Positions 26,483-35,950 of a stretch of 64,000 nt of DNA are shown in pieces (within the stretch, counting starts at the first letter, position 1; every line of letters begins with the position of its first letter). The DNA is from Zhouia spongiae. GTDB lineage: Bacteria > Bacteroidota > Bacteroidia > Flavobacteriales > Flavobacteriaceae. The position numbers and the translations under genes are program-made. The stretch spans positions 930,001 to 994,000 of the forward strand of contig NZ_CP094326.1 of assembly GCF_022760175.1 (NCBI RefSeq), read 5' to 3'. Below the pieces are notes generated by a model, which saw only the letters and a list, made by a program, of their open reading frames with translations, was not told the origin of the DNA and made no database searches.

Positions 26483-26588
26483 TTTTCAATTATTCCGACT
26501 GATGTGGAGGTATACTGGTTATTGCATTCATGTTTTCACAAAGTCGGAAGACTTCGCGGAGCAATGCTTGCGCTCAGGTAATTGATCA

Positions 26589-26611
26589 GAAAAAAGCGGA
26601 CCAAAGTCCGC
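26589..26611 (-). terminator. Terminator after the 26634 gene
   Basis: GCGGAC/GTCCGC stem with a CAAA loop on the plus strand. On the minus strand it is followed by TTTTTTCTG, so it ends transcription of the secreted NTF2-like gene rather than recX. Confidence 0.8.
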
Positions 26612-26633
26612 CGTAACATTGTATAGTGTATTT

Positions 26634-27227
26634 TTATATTTTATCTACCAATACTTTTGGTAATAGCTTTTCTAAGATTGGTTTTTGTCGCTCTTCTACT
26701 ACTAAAAACTTCCAATTACCGACTCCATTGGGTGAAACTGCATACACATTTTTTTCTGAATAAATTTCAAACACCCCGGATTCTGCATCGTATTTTACAT
26801 TTTCAGCACCGAAAGAAGTTTCTAAAGATGATTTTATCAGGTTATTTCTGGTTTCTTTTTCATCTGTAGCTTCTGATGCCTCTCCTTTAAATTTCATATT
26901 CATTTTATTTGAATAGGATAATAGTGCATAAAATTTACTGTCTATTTCTTCTACATCGTTCACTTTTAGAATTTTCTGATCTTTTATTTCAAATTCAATT
27001 TCAGGATTATTGAAGGTTTTATCCATTAGTGAAACCATTTGTTCTCTAGGAATAATGGTAAAAAAATCATCGACAATATAATCCATAGATTTTTCAAAGT
27101 CTCTTGTTACGATGGCATTCAGATATTCTGAAAACTGTGTTTCAATTTGTTTTTTGTAATCCTGAGCGGTTGCAACAAGACCCGTAAAAAGTAAAATCAG
27201 GCCGAGAAGGTTCGTTTTAAAATTCAT
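26634..27227 (-). CDS. Secreted protein of unknown function (possible NTF2-like)
   Basis: I do not recognise a named family. A signal peptide covers residues 1-21 (MNFKTNLLGLILLFTGLVATA then Q). The mature 176 residues begin with a helix (YKKQIETQFSEYLNAIVTRD) followed by D-Y-I-V-D-D-F-F and alternating strands, which is the layout of NTF2/SnoaL-like proteins; the last part holds KNVYAVSPNGVGNWKFLVVE. There are no cysteines or metal motifs. It is a single-gene unit between recX and mgtE with its own terminator. Confidence 0.75.
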   Translation of the reverse strand: MNFKTNLLGLILLFTGLVATAQDYKKQIETQFSEYLNAIVTRDFEKSMDYIVDDFFTIIPREQMVSLMDKTFNNPEIEFEIKDQKILKVNDVEEIDSKFYALLSYSNKMNMKFKGEASEATDEKETRNNLIKSSLETSFGAENVKYDAESGVFEIYSEKNVYAVSPNGVGNWKFLVVEERQKPILEKLLPKVLVDKI

Positions 27228-27443
27228 TTTAAAGTGATTTAGGGTTATTTTTCAATATGGATAAAGGTAGTAATTTGTAGGAGTTATCAAGTAATCGCTT
27301 AAGTTTTTCTCATTTTTCCGGCATTCCGGTCACATAAGAAATCTGATGTTCTGATCGATGTATAAATGCTTTCATTGTTCTTTCGATCGTCTGGTAAAGA
27401 TGCCCGGATATGAAAGTGGTGAATCAAAAAAATCCGGCAGGTT

Positions 27444-28799
27444 TTAAAACCCAAGTATGAGTTTTGCAATAAGAAAGTAGATCAATATTCCGAAAACATC
27501 GTTGCTTGTAGTAATAAATGGTCCTGTGGCAACGGCCGGATCTATGCCTCTTTTATCGAGGAAAATGGGTATAAACGTTCCGATTAACGCAGCAATAATA
27601 ACTACTGAAACAAGTGCTACGCATATCGTTGCCGATTCAAAATAAGTGGTGCCGAATGCAAAATGACTGATCAATAACACGATAAGGGCAATTGCTACCC
27701 CATTTACCAGTCCTAAGAGCCCTTCTTTCAGCAACCTGCTCCATATTTCCCCTTTAATGGTATCGTTTGCCAGTCCTTGCACTACGATAGCTGAAGATTG
27801 CACGCCCACATTACCTGCTGTTGCCTGAATTAAAGGGATAAAAAGTATCAATGCCTGATATTTGGTGAGCACATCCTGAAAGCCACCGATAATACTTGCC
27901 GCCCCGAGTCCGCCCAACATTCCGATAAGCAACCAGGGCAATCTTGCTTTGGTGAGCTCCCATATGCTATCATCGGCTTCTACATCATGGGTAATACCCG
28001 CCGCCAACTGATAGTCTTTTTCTGCTTCGTCTTTAATAAAGTCTACAATATCATCGATCGTGATACGTCCGACAAGTCTGCCTAGTTCATCTATTACAGG
28101 AATGGCTTCCAAATCGTATTTAGACATTATTTTTTCTACTTCTTCTGCATCGTCATTTACAGACACATAGTCTACTTTCGGAATATAAACGTCTTTTATA
28201 GCGGTACGGGTAGAGGTCGTTAGCAGGTCTTTTAACGATAAGCGCCCTTTTAATTTATCTTCGTCGTCAACTACATAAATAGAATGTACCCTTCGTACAT
28301 TTTCTGCCTGGGCACGCATTTCTTTGACACAGGTAAGCACATTCCAGTTTTCATTCACCTTTACCAACTCCTTTGCCATTAAACTTCCTGCTGTTCCTTC
28401 GTCGTAACGTAATAAGTCTACAATATCGCGTGCATGTTCGCGGTCTTCTATCTGGGATATAATTTCACTGACCCGCTCTTTAGGCAGCTCCCCGATAATG
28501 TCAGCTGCATCATCGGTATCGAGTTCCAGAAGTTCATCTGCAATTTCTTTTGCGGATAGTTTTCTTAATATGGTTTCCCGAACATCCTCATCTAACTCGG
28601 CAAGAATATCTGATGTCGTCTCACTGTCGAGCAGTTTGATAATGTAAATAGCTTCTTCATCATCCAGCTCATGAACGATCTCGGCAATATCGGCATAGTG
28701 CAACTCACTCAACATATCGAGGAGTTCGCCGGTGCTATTCTCTGCTATCAGCAGATTAATTTGCGCGATGAGTTCGTCTGTGAGTTTAAATGGTATCAT
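27444..28799 (-). CDS. mgtE: Magnesium transporter MgtE
   Basis: Magnesium-gated Mg2+ channel of the inner membrane. The N-terminal superhelical domain covers about 5-130 ([20 protein letters not shown] and a [11 protein letters not shown] motif). A CBS pair follows at about 130-255 with [14 protein letters not shown] and [20 protein letters not shown]. The connecting helix and five membrane helices fill 270-451, including [16 protein letters not shown], the conserved G-N-x-G-x-Q pore motif, and the P-A-V-A-T-G-P motif. The size is standard. Its start overlaps the rsmA end by 14 bases, so it is expressed with rsmA. Confidence 0.96.
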   Translation of the reverse strand: MIPFKLTDELIAQINLLIAENSTGELLDMLSELHYADIAEIVHELDDEEAIYIIKLLDSETTSDILAELDEDVRETILRKLSAKEIADELLELDTDDAADIIGELPKERVSEIISQIEDREHARDIVDLLRYDEGTAGSLMAKELVKVNENWNVLTCVKEMRAQAENVRRVHSIYVVDDEDKLKGRLSLKDLLTTSTRTAIKDVYIPKVDYVSVNDDAEEVEKIMSKYDLEAIPVIDELGRLVGRITIDDIVDFIKDEAEKDYQLAAGITHDVEADDSIWELTKARLPWLLIGMLGGLGAASIIGGFQDVLTKYQALILFIPLIQATAGNVGVQSSAIVVQGLANDTIKGEIWSRLLKEGLLGLVNGVAIALIVLLISHFAFGTTYFESATICVALVSVVIIAALIGTFIPIFLDKRGIDPAVATGPFITTSNDVFGILIYFLIAKLILGF

Positions 28800-29571
28800 G
28801 CTCTATTTTTTCTGTAAGGTCTATAAAATCGAGAACGCTTAACTGCTCAGGACGCTGCCCAAATATAGTATCTTCTTTTAAATTATCTGATAGCTGAAAT
28901 GTTTTTAAACTGTTACGAAGTGTCTTTCTTCGCTGGTTAAATGCTGTTTTTACGACCCTGGTGAATAATTTTTCATTGCAAGGCAGTTGAAAATTTTCTT
29001 TTCTGGTAAGTCTTATTACTCCGGAGTCTACTTTTGGCGGGGGATTGAACACTCCCGGTTTTACGGTGAACAAATATTCTGCATCGTAAAAAGCCTGCAC
29101 CAGTACAGACAAAATTCCATAGGCTTTACTTCCTTCTTTTTCACAGATTCGCTGGGCTACTTCTTTCTGGAACATCCCGGTAAATTCTGGAACCTGATGT
29201 CTCCACTCCAACATTTTAAAAACAATCTGAGAGGAAATATTATAAGGGAAATTTCCGGTAATAGCGAACGGTTTGTCCTTGAATAGACCGGACAGATCTG
29301 TTTTTAAAAAATCTGCTTCCACGATCCTGAATTTTACTCCGTCTTCCTGATAATTTTCTCTTAAATAGGCTATGGATTCTGTGTCTATATCCATAGCGGT
29401 GACATTAATATTTTTTAAAAGCAAATATTTGGTAAGCACTCCCATACCGGGGCCAATCTCCAGCACTTCGTTGTAATTCTGAAGTGTTAATGTCTCTCCG
29501 ATTTTATTGGCAATATTTTCATCATTTAAAAAATGTTGCCCTAAATGCTTTTTGGCTCTTACCTTGCTCAT
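28786..29571 (-). CDS. rsmA: 16S rRNA (adenine1518-N6/adenine1519-N6)-dimethyltransferase RsmA
   Basis: Dimethylates two adjacent adenines near the 3' end of 16S rRNA with S-adenosylmethionine. The start [11 protein letters not shown] is the family's KSLGQNFL-type opening. SAM motif I reads [15 protein letters not shown] near residues 37-51, and the target-adenine pocket reads [15 protein letters not shown] (the N-[LF]-P-Y motif). The C-terminal rRNA-binding subdomain includes [13 protein letters not shown]. The length of 261 residues is normal. It is 11 bases downstream of the DUF4286 gene and overlaps mgtE. Confidence 0.97.
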   Translation of the reverse strand: MSKVRAKKHLGQHFLNDENIANKIGETLTLQNYNEVLEIGPGMGVLTKYLLLKNINVTAMDIDTESIAYLRENYQEDGVKFRIVEADFLKTDLSGLFKDKPFAITGNFPYNISSQIVFKMLEWRHQVPEFTGMFQKEVAQRICEKEGSKAYGILSVLVQAFYDAEYLFTVKPGVFNPPPKVDSGVIRLTRKENFQLPCNEKLFTRVVKTAFNQRRKTLRNSLKTFQLSDNLKEDTIFGQRPEQLSVLDFIDLTEKIEHDTI

Positions 29572-29582
29572 TTTATTATTTA

Positions 29583-29894
29583 TTAATGCTCGCTGATAAT
29601 TTCAAGCTCCGTTCTAAAAGCGACAAACTTATCTGCAAAAAGCTTGAAAGCTTCTTGTCTTAACCTGTCGGCATCTTCCTGATAATAACGCTCTAAGGTA
29701 TGCTTACTATCTGTAAAGTATTGTACCGAATAGGTTGTTCCGCCCATTTCTTCCTCAACCAACACCTTTACCATTCGTGCTTTCGTAAACTTCCCTGTTG
29801 CGAGCATATCAGGAATATGCGTTTCTTTCATCCACACTACCCATTCATCGTGCGCACTCTGATCGATATTTATAGTAACATTATAGATATACAT
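29583..29894 (-). CDS. DUF4286 family protein
   Basis: A 103-residue cytoplasmic protein conserved in Bacteroidetes, of unknown function. The start [20 protein letters not shown] and the [11 protein letters not shown] segment with [13 protein letters not shown] are diagnostic. The fold looks like a ferredoxin-type alpha/beta domain related to dimeric alpha-beta barrel proteins (strand YNVTINI, strand TYSVQYF). It sits directly before rsmA, an arrangement that, as far as I recall, recurs in related genomes. Confidence 0.85.
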   Translation of the reverse strand: MYIYNVTINIDQSAHDEWVVWMKETHIPDMLATGKFTKARMVKVLVEEEMGGTTYSVQYFTDSKHTLERYYQEDADRLRQEAFKLFADKFVAFRTELEIISEH

Positions 29895-29989
29895 AGCTTT
29901 TTTATTTATCCAAAAGATGATCTTATTAAAACTGATGCAAAGAACCGGAGTTTTTTTATGGCATCAAAACATCTGGTGGCCGAAGTACA

Positions 29990-31774
29990 TTAATTTACCA
30001 CATCGCCCCTGATCTTCCTATATGCGTTTCGTGCCTGAACAAAGAATATGCTATCGGGATGTTCTAAAACAAGCTGTTCGAAATAAGGCTTGGCCTTTTC
30101 TTCCAGTCCCTGATCGTAGTATAAGTTTGCCAGACCAAACAAGGCATCGTCCATTAAAATATCATCCGGGAAGAATTCTATAATTTTGGTATAATTGAGC
30201 CGGGCTTTATCTGGTTCGTTCATTTTTTCAAGGAGCTTTGCCTGTTTTAAAAGAGCTTCATCTTCTATACTTTCACCCTTATGGTTTTGCAGTATTTCAT
30301 CCAGTAAAGAAATTGCTTCTTTGTTTTTATTCTGATATGCCAACAAATCGGCTTTAGCATATATTTTAAGAGCCGTTTGGGTAGAATCTTCCAGGGAGTT
30401 ATCGGAAATAAGCAATTTTAATTGTAGCGCATCATTAGCGATAAGCTGCGACGTTGAAGACTTCAGTACTTTTAACTGGCTCTCGGCCCATTTAAAATCT
30501 CCTTTGTAAAAACTGGCTTGTGCCACTTTAAAACGAGCATCCTGGGCCATTACATCATTTTTTACTTTTCGTTGTACCTGAGAGTAAAGTATAAGAGCCC
30601 TGTTGAATTGCTCATGGTAAACCAAGATATCGCCCAATAACATTTTGATTTTTGCTTCTTCAAAATTGTTCAGAGGCAATTGAAGCATTTCATTTAAAAA
30701 TTTCTGGGCTTCAACAGGCTTTCCCATTTCAAAGGCCAAAAACTTACCATATGCCAATTGCAACTGAATCGTTTGCTTTGTTTTTCCGAATTGCTCTAAA
30801 AGGGACAGAAAGCGTTCATTGATTTTTTTATTATCCTTGTCGGTATGATTCTCCAGATCAATATTAATAATATACAACTCCGCTTCTAATGTAACTTCCT
30901 GAAAAGGACTGTTCTCCACAACATAAGAGAAAATTTGTCTCGCTGCTTCGAGGTCAGATGCTTCATATGCAGACCGGCCAAGGTTTACGATACGCCCCAG
31001 GGTTTGTTTGTCTGACTTCTTGTAAATGGACTTTTCCTGAATAAAAGCGCTTCCATAGAGTTGTTGCTGAACAAAGAACCAACTCAGCAATTCATTCCAT
31101 AACACATTCTGATCGGTTTGCGACCGCCTTAGCAATTGTTTTCTTAACAGTTGATTGTTCTCTGCATTGACATCGTCTGTTATAAAATTTCCCAGACTAT
31201 TTAATACCCTTGGCTTGAACTTTTCATCAAAGGCCAGTAGATTCAGATAGGTTTCGAACATCTGCTCAATGGCATTGAGTTCTCCATAGATCAATGCAAG
31301 GTTATAATTAAAATTCAGATCCGGATTGATCTCCATCGCCTTCTTATAGGTTTCAATGGCATAGTCGAGTAGGGTATGGCTTCTGAACGCATTACCTATC
31401 CCATAGGCATTGGTTACATTTTCTGAAATGCTTTTAATAGCCTTGTCATAATTTTCCCTGGCCCTGGTCTCATCTCCTTTTAATTGATAGTTATACCCGA
31501 TCTCCACCCATAAGGCGGCAGAAAAACGTCCTTGATTTAATTGTGATTCAAGAAGGGATTGTGAATCTTCAAACCTCTCAAGTTGCTGGTAACATTCAAC
31601 CAAAGCCTTGAAGTAAGTAAAACTCCCGCTATTGGCCTTATAGAGCTTTTCAAATAGCGAAACAGCCTTTTCAAACTTACCGTCATCAAAATACTGTCTG
31701 GCCAATGCTTCATTCTGGGCATTGGCAAGGCACGTAAAAAGTAAAATTGTTAGTATGACAACCGATCTCCTCAT
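29990..31774 (-). CDS. Secreted TPR-repeat protein
   Basis: Periplasmic or outer-membrane-associated scaffold of 594 residues. A signal peptide covers about 1-19 (MRRSVVILTILLFTCLANA). The rest is an array of tetratricopeptide-like repeats (GKFEKAVSLFEKLYKANSGS, ALWVEIGYNYQLKGDETRAR, DDALFGLANLYYDQGLEEKA), interrupted by a less regular helical stretch at about 200-330. The final repeats resemble YbgF/BamD-type TPRs. No enzyme domain is present. The gene lies upstream of DUF4286 and rsmA; the partner proteins are unknown. Confidence 0.85.
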   Translation of the reverse strand: MRRSVVILTILLFTCLANAQNEALARQYFDDGKFEKAVSLFEKLYKANSGSFTYFKALVECYQQLERFEDSQSLLESQLNQGRFSAALWVEIGYNYQLKGDETRARENYDKAIKSISENVTNAYGIGNAFRSHTLLDYAIETYKKAMEINPDLNFNYNLALIYGELNAIEQMFETYLNLLAFDEKFKPRVLNSLGNFITDDVNAENNQLLRKQLLRRSQTDQNVLWNELLSWFFVQQQLYGSAFIQEKSIYKKSDKQTLGRIVNLGRSAYEASDLEAARQIFSYVVENSPFQEVTLEAELYIINIDLENHTDKDNKKINERFLSLLEQFGKTKQTIQLQLAYGKFLAFEMGKPVEAQKFLNEMLQLPLNNFEEAKIKMLLGDILVYHEQFNRALILYSQVQRKVKNDVMAQDARFKVAQASFYKGDFKWAESQLKVLKSSTSQLIANDALQLKLLISDNSLEDSTQTALKIYAKADLLAYQNKNKEAISLLDEILQNHKGESIEDEALLKQAKLLEKMNEPDKARLNYTKIIEFFPDDILMDDALFGLANLYYDQGLEEKAKPYFEQLVLEHPDSIFFVQARNAYRKIRGDVVN

Positions 31775-31801
31775 GAAAAGCTAAAATACAATCATATCTC
31801 T

Positions 31802-31809
31802 CAAAGATA
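31802..31809 (-). promoter_or_regulatory. Candidate -7 element for the TPR gene
   Basis: Minus-strand TATCTTTG, 28 bases before the ATG. It is a perfect TAnnTTTG match; the -33 element is not clear. Confidence 0.5.
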
Positions 31810-31842
31810 CTACATCAAACACAAACTGAAATATGTTTAGAA

Positions 31843-31869
31843 AAAGAAAGCCCAAACTTTCGCCTGGGC
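31843..31869 (-). terminator. Candidate terminator downstream of serS
   Basis: Minus-strand GCCCA...TGGGC stem with a ten-base loop, then TTTCTTTTTC. It lies about 220 bases past the serS stop. The remaining part of the 317-base gap (31775-32091) is AT-rich and holds no recognised gene. Confidence 0.6.
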
Positions 31870-32091
31870 CCCTACCAACTAAATAAAGTGCTATTAATCA
31901 ACATATACTGTGATTGTTATTTGCGTTGGTATAAAATTATAACCTTTCTTTACTACCTATCTGTAATAAGCCTTTTCCTTTGATATTTCTGATGTGAAGT
32001 AAATATGGGTAAACATTATTCAACACCAGCAGGTTCATTAAATAAGAAATAGGCTACTTCAAATTAAGTAATTTTTTTTAATATTCCAAGT

Positions 32092-33363
32092 TTAATCGAT
32101 AATATCGAACCCGGTATAAGGCACTAAAATTTCCGGAATCTTAATACCGTCTTTGGTCTGATAATTCTCCAGAATTCCCGCCAACACCCTTGGCAAGGCC
32201 AATGCACTTCCATTTAAGGTATGCGCCAGCCGGCTTTTACCGTTCTCATCTTTAAAACGCAGCTTAAGACGGTTAGCCTGGTAGGTTTCAAAATTCGATA
32301 CCGAACTGATCTCTAACCACTTTTCCTGAGCAGTAGAATACACTTCAAAGTCGAACGTTAATGCAGCAGTAAAGCCCAGATCCCCTCCACAAAGCCTTAA
32401 TATCCTGTAAGGCAATTTTAATTCGCGAAGTATTCCCTTAACATGTTCTACCATACCGTTTAATGCATGGTATGAATTATCCGGATGTTCTACCCTCACA
32501 ATTTCTACCTTATCAAACTGATGCAGCCTGTTCAACCCCCTTACATGGGCGCCATAGCTGCCCGCTTCCCTTCTGAAGCAAGGGGTGTAGGCTGTACAGC
32601 AAATCGGAAAATCAGATTCGTTTACAATCTCACCTCTGAAGAAGTTTGTAACCGGAACCTCAGCAGTAGGTATCAGGTACAAGTCGTCATTGGTAACATG
32701 GTACATCTGTCCTTCCTTATCTGGCAACTGGCCTGTTCCGTATCCTGAAGCTTCATTCACCAAATGCGGCACCTGGTATTCTTTATAACCTGCGGCCGTG
32801 TTTTTATCTAAAAAATAAGAGATCAGTGCACGTTGTAAACGGGCTCCTTTTCCTTTATACACAGGAAATCCGGCTCCTGATATTTTAGTTCCGAGCTCAA
32901 AATCAATGATATCGTATTTTTTTGCCAGCTCCCAATGAGGCAGGGCCTCATCTTCCAGTTGGGGCACGGTGCCTTCTTCAAAAACCACTTCGTTGTCTTC
33001 ATCTGAATTTCCTTCAGGAACTGACGGGTGCGGTACATTCGGTATACTATACAGTAATCCGTTTAATCGCTGTGCCTTTTCATTTAACTGTTCATTAAGG
33101 TCTTTTGAACGCTCTTTTAACGATCCGGTCTGTTCTTTCAGTTCATTCGCCTCTTCTCTCTTTCCGGACTTGAACAAATTACCGATTTCTTTTGACAATC
33201 TGTTGGACTCAGCCAACGTATTGTCCAGTTCCGCCTGTATACTCCTACGTTCTTCGTCTACAGACAGTACCTCGTTAATGACTTCATCAGCGGCAAAATT
33301 TCTTTTACCCAAGGCTTTAACCACCTCTTCTTTGTTTTCTCTGATAAACGGTACTTGTAACAT
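32092..33363 (-). CDS. serS: Seryl-tRNA synthetase
   Basis: Charges tRNA-Ser with serine. The N-terminal tRNA-binding coiled coil covers about 25-105 (AELDNTLAESNRLSKEIGNL and following Lys/Glu heptads). The class II catalytic core follows: LIPTAEVPVTNFFR, motif 2 in AYTPCFRREAGSYGAHVRGL with the ATP-binding arginines, the E-I-S-S-V-S-N-F-E-T-Y-Q-A-N-R segment (usually ECSSxSNCxDFQARR), and motif 3 in NGSALALPRVLAGILENYQT. The length of 423 residues is normal. The structured RNA candidate lies 17 bases before the ATG. Confidence 0.97.
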   Translation of the reverse strand: MLQVPFIRENKEEVVKALGKRNFAADEVINEVLSVDEERRSIQAELDNTLAESNRLSKEIGNLFKSGKREEANELKEQTGSLKERSKDLNEQLNEKAQRLNGLLYSIPNVPHPSVPEGNSDEDNEVVFEEGTVPQLEDEALPHWELAKKYDIIDFELGTKISGAGFPVYKGKGARLQRALISYFLDKNTAAGYKEYQVPHLVNEASGYGTGQLPDKEGQMYHVTNDDLYLIPTAEVPVTNFFRGEIVNESDFPICCTAYTPCFRREAGSYGAHVRGLNRLHQFDKVEIVRVEHPDNSYHALNGMVEHVKGILRELKLPYRILRLCGGDLGFTAALTFDFEVYSTAQEKWLEISSVSNFETYQANRLKLRFKDENGKSRLAHTLNGSALALPRVLAGILENYQTKDGIKIPEILVPYTGFDIID

Positions 33364-33380
33364 CGTTAAAAATTTTATTT

Positions 33381-33465
33381 GGGCGTTTCCACTACCGTGG
33401 CCGGGCTATCCGCTCATAGTTTTGCTGAAAAACGCAAAAGCTATCCGCTTCTATCCCTAACGCAT
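33381..33465 (-). ncRNA. Candidate structured RNA in the serS leader (flavobacterial intergenic family, possibly Flavo-1)
   Basis: On the minus strand the segment starts GCGTTAGGGATAGAAGCGG, continues with a hairpin AUAG-c-UUUUGC/GCAAAA-CUAU, then GAGCGGATAGCCCGGCC, a small hairpin CCAC-GGUA-GUGG, and ends AAACGCCC. The first GCGUU can pair with the last AACGC, closing the whole, and GGG can pair with CCC inside. I remember this GGGATAG...GGATAGCCCG...ACGCCC pattern from intergenic regions of other flavobacteria; the link to the Rfam Flavo-1 family is a guess. It ends 17 bases before the serS ATG. Confidence 0.6.
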
Positions 33466-33537
33466 TTAAATTAAGCGACAAATTTAATGTAAATAGTGTA
33501 GGCTGTAAAAACAAGTCTTTAAAAAATAACGAAAACC

Positions 33538-34875
33538 TTAATTTTTAATCTCCTCTTTCCTATCAAGCTCAGAGGGAAGTAACCAGCTATGGTGCTGAAA
33601 CTGTTTCCAGGGCTCCGCAGCCAGGTCTATCGATTCGTCAATCAACGGTTTTGCCCGCCTTCGGTTTACACTTACCCTGTTTTTCACATATACCGCCACC
33701 TCTTTTCCTTCTGCATTGTATTGTTTCTTCAGGCGCTGGGCAAACTGCCAGATTACATCAGGCTTGGTTCCTATTATTCCTTGTTGTTTTCTGCTCAGGT
33801 AATTTTTAGGATAGACAAGCTCTGTTTCTCCTGTTGCCTTATCTACAACTTTAAAAGTTGAATATCCTGACTTGCTTCTCAACATCATACGCCAACTCAA
33901 ACGGTGCCCCTCTTCTGTCCACAGCACATCATCTTTAATGAACCAATGGCGTAAAGGCAAAACCAGTTGAATTAAAAAATAAACCCCTCCAACGGTATAT
34001 AGCAGATTTTTATAACGAGGGATTATCACCTCATCATTAACATACAACGGTTTCTTCTTTAAAAAGATATCGCGTATGGTTTTCGGTTCGAAAAAAAACA
34101 ACGTAAAAGCCAAAGACAAATATGGAAAAATCCCTATCTGGAATACGATGGAATTAAACAGATGAAAAACAACTGAAGCCAGAAAAGCCAATTTGCGTGT
34201 CGGCTTCCAAAGCAACATCGGAATTACCAAAAGATCAAATAAGATTCCGGTATACGCTATAAAAACATGCACTCCTTGTTTTTGCAACAAATCACCTATA
34301 AGGTAATAATCTGCTTTTGAACTCATTAAATTCTTCACTACTGTCAGATCCAACCAATCGGGATAAAGCTTCGCCAGTGAGGCATAGGTATACACGATCC
34401 ACAGTTGCAACACTATAGCCCATTTACACCAGCCTGGCATTGCTGTTTTTTTAATAGTCGGGTTTCTTCTGGCATCAACCGAAAAATAGCGGTGAGCAGG
34501 CAACACCAGCATCAGTAAACAGATCAGGATAAGCAGGTAATAGTGGTTGTTATATGATGCTTTCTGCATGAGGTACACCCCTGTCCACATCAGGGTAAAC
34601 AGCCCCACGCTAAGACGGTATTTATATCCTGTCATGACCAGGATTCCCAGTACTCCCATGGCAGCAAAATAAAAATACATTCCATTGCCCGGTAAAGGCT
34701 GCAAGAACTCAAAACCGATAACGGTAAAGGTAAACTCAGGTTCTATAAGCGTTCTTTTAATCCACCCGGTAAAAATAGCGCCAAAGGCTTCTGCTGCAAT
34801 TAAAAACCCGAAAAACACCCTGAAAACAATCAGGGCAACATTATCAATCTGCTTGAATAGAAGTTTATTGAGCAT
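33538..34875 (-). CDS. HTTM / vitamin K-dependent gamma-carboxylase-like membrane protein
   Basis: Integral membrane protein of 445 residues related to gamma-glutamyl carboxylase (HTTM domain). About eight membrane segments occupy residues 12-310, including VALIVFRVFFGFLIAAEAFG and YYLLILICLLMLVLPAHRYF with the R-Y-F-S-V-D motif after it. The segment YTYASLAKLYPDWL lines up with the A-x-x-K-L-x-x-D-W stretch of animal carboxylases, in which the Lys (here Lys169) is the proposed catalytic base. The C-terminal 120 residues form a soluble domain. The bacterial substrate is unknown; activity is not shown by the sequence. It overlaps ribF by 11 bases. Confidence 0.85.
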   Translation of the reverse strand: MLNKLLFKQIDNVALIVFRVFFGFLIAAEAFGAIFTGWIKRTLIEPEFTFTVIGFEFLQPLPGNGMYFYFAAMGVLGILVMTGYKYRLSVGLFTLMWTGVYLMQKASYNNHYYLLILICLLMLVLPAHRYFSVDARRNPTIKKTAMPGWCKWAIVLQLWIVYTYASLAKLYPDWLDLTVVKNLMSSKADYYLIGDLLQKQGVHVFIAYTGILFDLLVIPMLLWKPTRKLAFLASVVFHLFNSIVFQIGIFPYLSLAFTLFFFEPKTIRDIFLKKKPLYVNDEVIIPRYKNLLYTVGGVYFLIQLVLPLRHWFIKDDVLWTEEGHRLSWRMMLRSKSGYSTFKVVDKATGETELVYPKNYLSRKQQGIIGTKPDVIWQFAQRLKKQYNAEGKEVAVYVKNRVSVNRRRAKPLIDESIDLAAEPWKQFQHHSWLLPSELDRKEEIKN

Positions 34876-35794
34876 TTATAAACGCTAAGGCATTTAATTT
34901 ATCTTTTCTGAGCTGTTGCTGTAGTGAATCGATGGAATCAAAACGTTGTTCGTCCCGCAAACGCATCAACATACCGACCTGAATCTTTTTGTCGTACAAA
35001 TCCTCATCAAAATCAAAAAAGTGGACTTCAATTGACTTTTTAACACCATCTACAGTTGGGTTATAACCTATATTCATCATCCCGAAAACCTCCCGGTTGC
35101 CGATACGGCTCTTCACCACATAAACCCCGTCTTTAGGAATAAGCTTATACTTTTCTTCGATATGAAGATTCGCTGTAGGAAAGTCTATTTGCCTGCCCAA
35201 ACCTTTTCCTTTGGTTATGGTTCCGGTAAGCATAAAGTCATAACCTAAAAACTCATTGGCTGTCTTAACATCTCCTTCTGCAAGTGCTTTTCTTATCTTG
35301 GTTGAACTAACAGAGACTTCATTAATTTCTTCAGCTGATATCTCTTCCACTTCAAACCCGAAAGTTTCACCGTAAACTTTTAAATCTTTAATGGTTGCCG
35401 TCCGGTTTCTTCCAAAACGGTGATCGTATCCTATAATGACCTTTTTGGCATTCAGGTTCTTTACCAATGCCTCCTGTACATACTCAGAAGCCGATAGTCT
35501 GGAGAAGTCTTTTGTAAAAGGATGAATCACCAATACATCGAGTCCTGTCTTTTCCAGAATTGCCATTTTCTCATCCAGTGTATTAATCAGTTTCAAATCT
35601 GCATCCTGTTGCAAAACCATTCTGGGATGAGGGAAAAAAGTAAGTATTGTTGATTTTAAATCGTTTGCCCTGGCACTTTCAACTAATCGCCTTATAATCT
35701 TTTTGTGACCTACATGAACTCCGTCAAAAGTCCCTATAGTAACAACCGAAAAATATTCTTCATTATAATCAGACAGGTTTCTTTTTATAATCAC
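34865..35794 (-). CDS. ribF: Bifunctional riboflavin kinase / FAD synthetase RibF
   Basis: Makes FMN and then FAD from riboflavin. The N-terminal adenylyltransferase domain covers about 1-180, with TIGTFDGVHVGHKKIIRRLV (the G-x-F-D-G-x-H-x-G-H nucleotide motif) and the S-S-T-K-I-R motif. The C-terminal kinase domain covers about 185-309, with KGKGLGRQIDFPTANLHIEE, where the P-T-A-N motif binds metal and ATP, and the usual VDGVKKSIEVHFFDFDEDLY region. The length of 309 residues is normal. It is the first gene of a pair with the gamma-carboxylase-like gene. Confidence 0.97.
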   Translation of the reverse strand: MIIKRNLSDYNEEYFSVVTIGTFDGVHVGHKKIIRRLVESARANDLKSTILTFFPHPRMVLQQDADLKLINTLDEKMAILEKTGLDVLVIHPFTKDFSRLSASEYVQEALVKNLNAKKVIIGYDHRFGRNRTATIKDLKVYGETFGFEVEEISAEEINEVSVSSTKIRKALAEGDVKTANEFLGYDFMLTGTITKGKGLGRQIDFPTANLHIEEKYKLIPKDGVYVVKSRIGNREVFGMMNIGYNPTVDGVKKSIEVHFFDFDEDLYDKKIQVGMLMRLRDEQRFDSIDSLQQQLRKDKLNALAFINAQ

Positions 35795-35950
35795 TGGAAC
35801 CTTGTTTATTTTAACGTTGATTGTTACAGCAAAGTAACAAATTTTTACAATGCTTTTGTTATATTAGTAAAAGTAATTTAGCCATTTCGGACAGACCGCA
35901 AACCCCTGATTCCTCAATTTAACTATATTTACGGATCAACCATTTCTAAA

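Noticed and set aside
26483-26588. Possible fourth copy of the dispersed repeat after recX
   Set aside because: Only short similarities (TTTCACAAAG, TGCTTGCGCTC) without the ordered blocks seen in the other three.
31937-32038. 33-codon minus-strand frame in the gap after serS (starts MNLLVLNNVYPYLL)
   Set aside because: It has no promoter, family motif or known relative, and such a length arises easily by chance in 317 bases.
33364-33537. T-box riboswitch ahead of serS
   Set aside because: No T-box sequence (UGGN bulge) or antiterminator is visible, and T-boxes are not expected in Bacteroidetes.
35795-35950. FMN riboswitch ahead of ribF
   Set aside because: The conserved FMN-element blocks (AGGATAT...CCC) are absent from the ribF leader.
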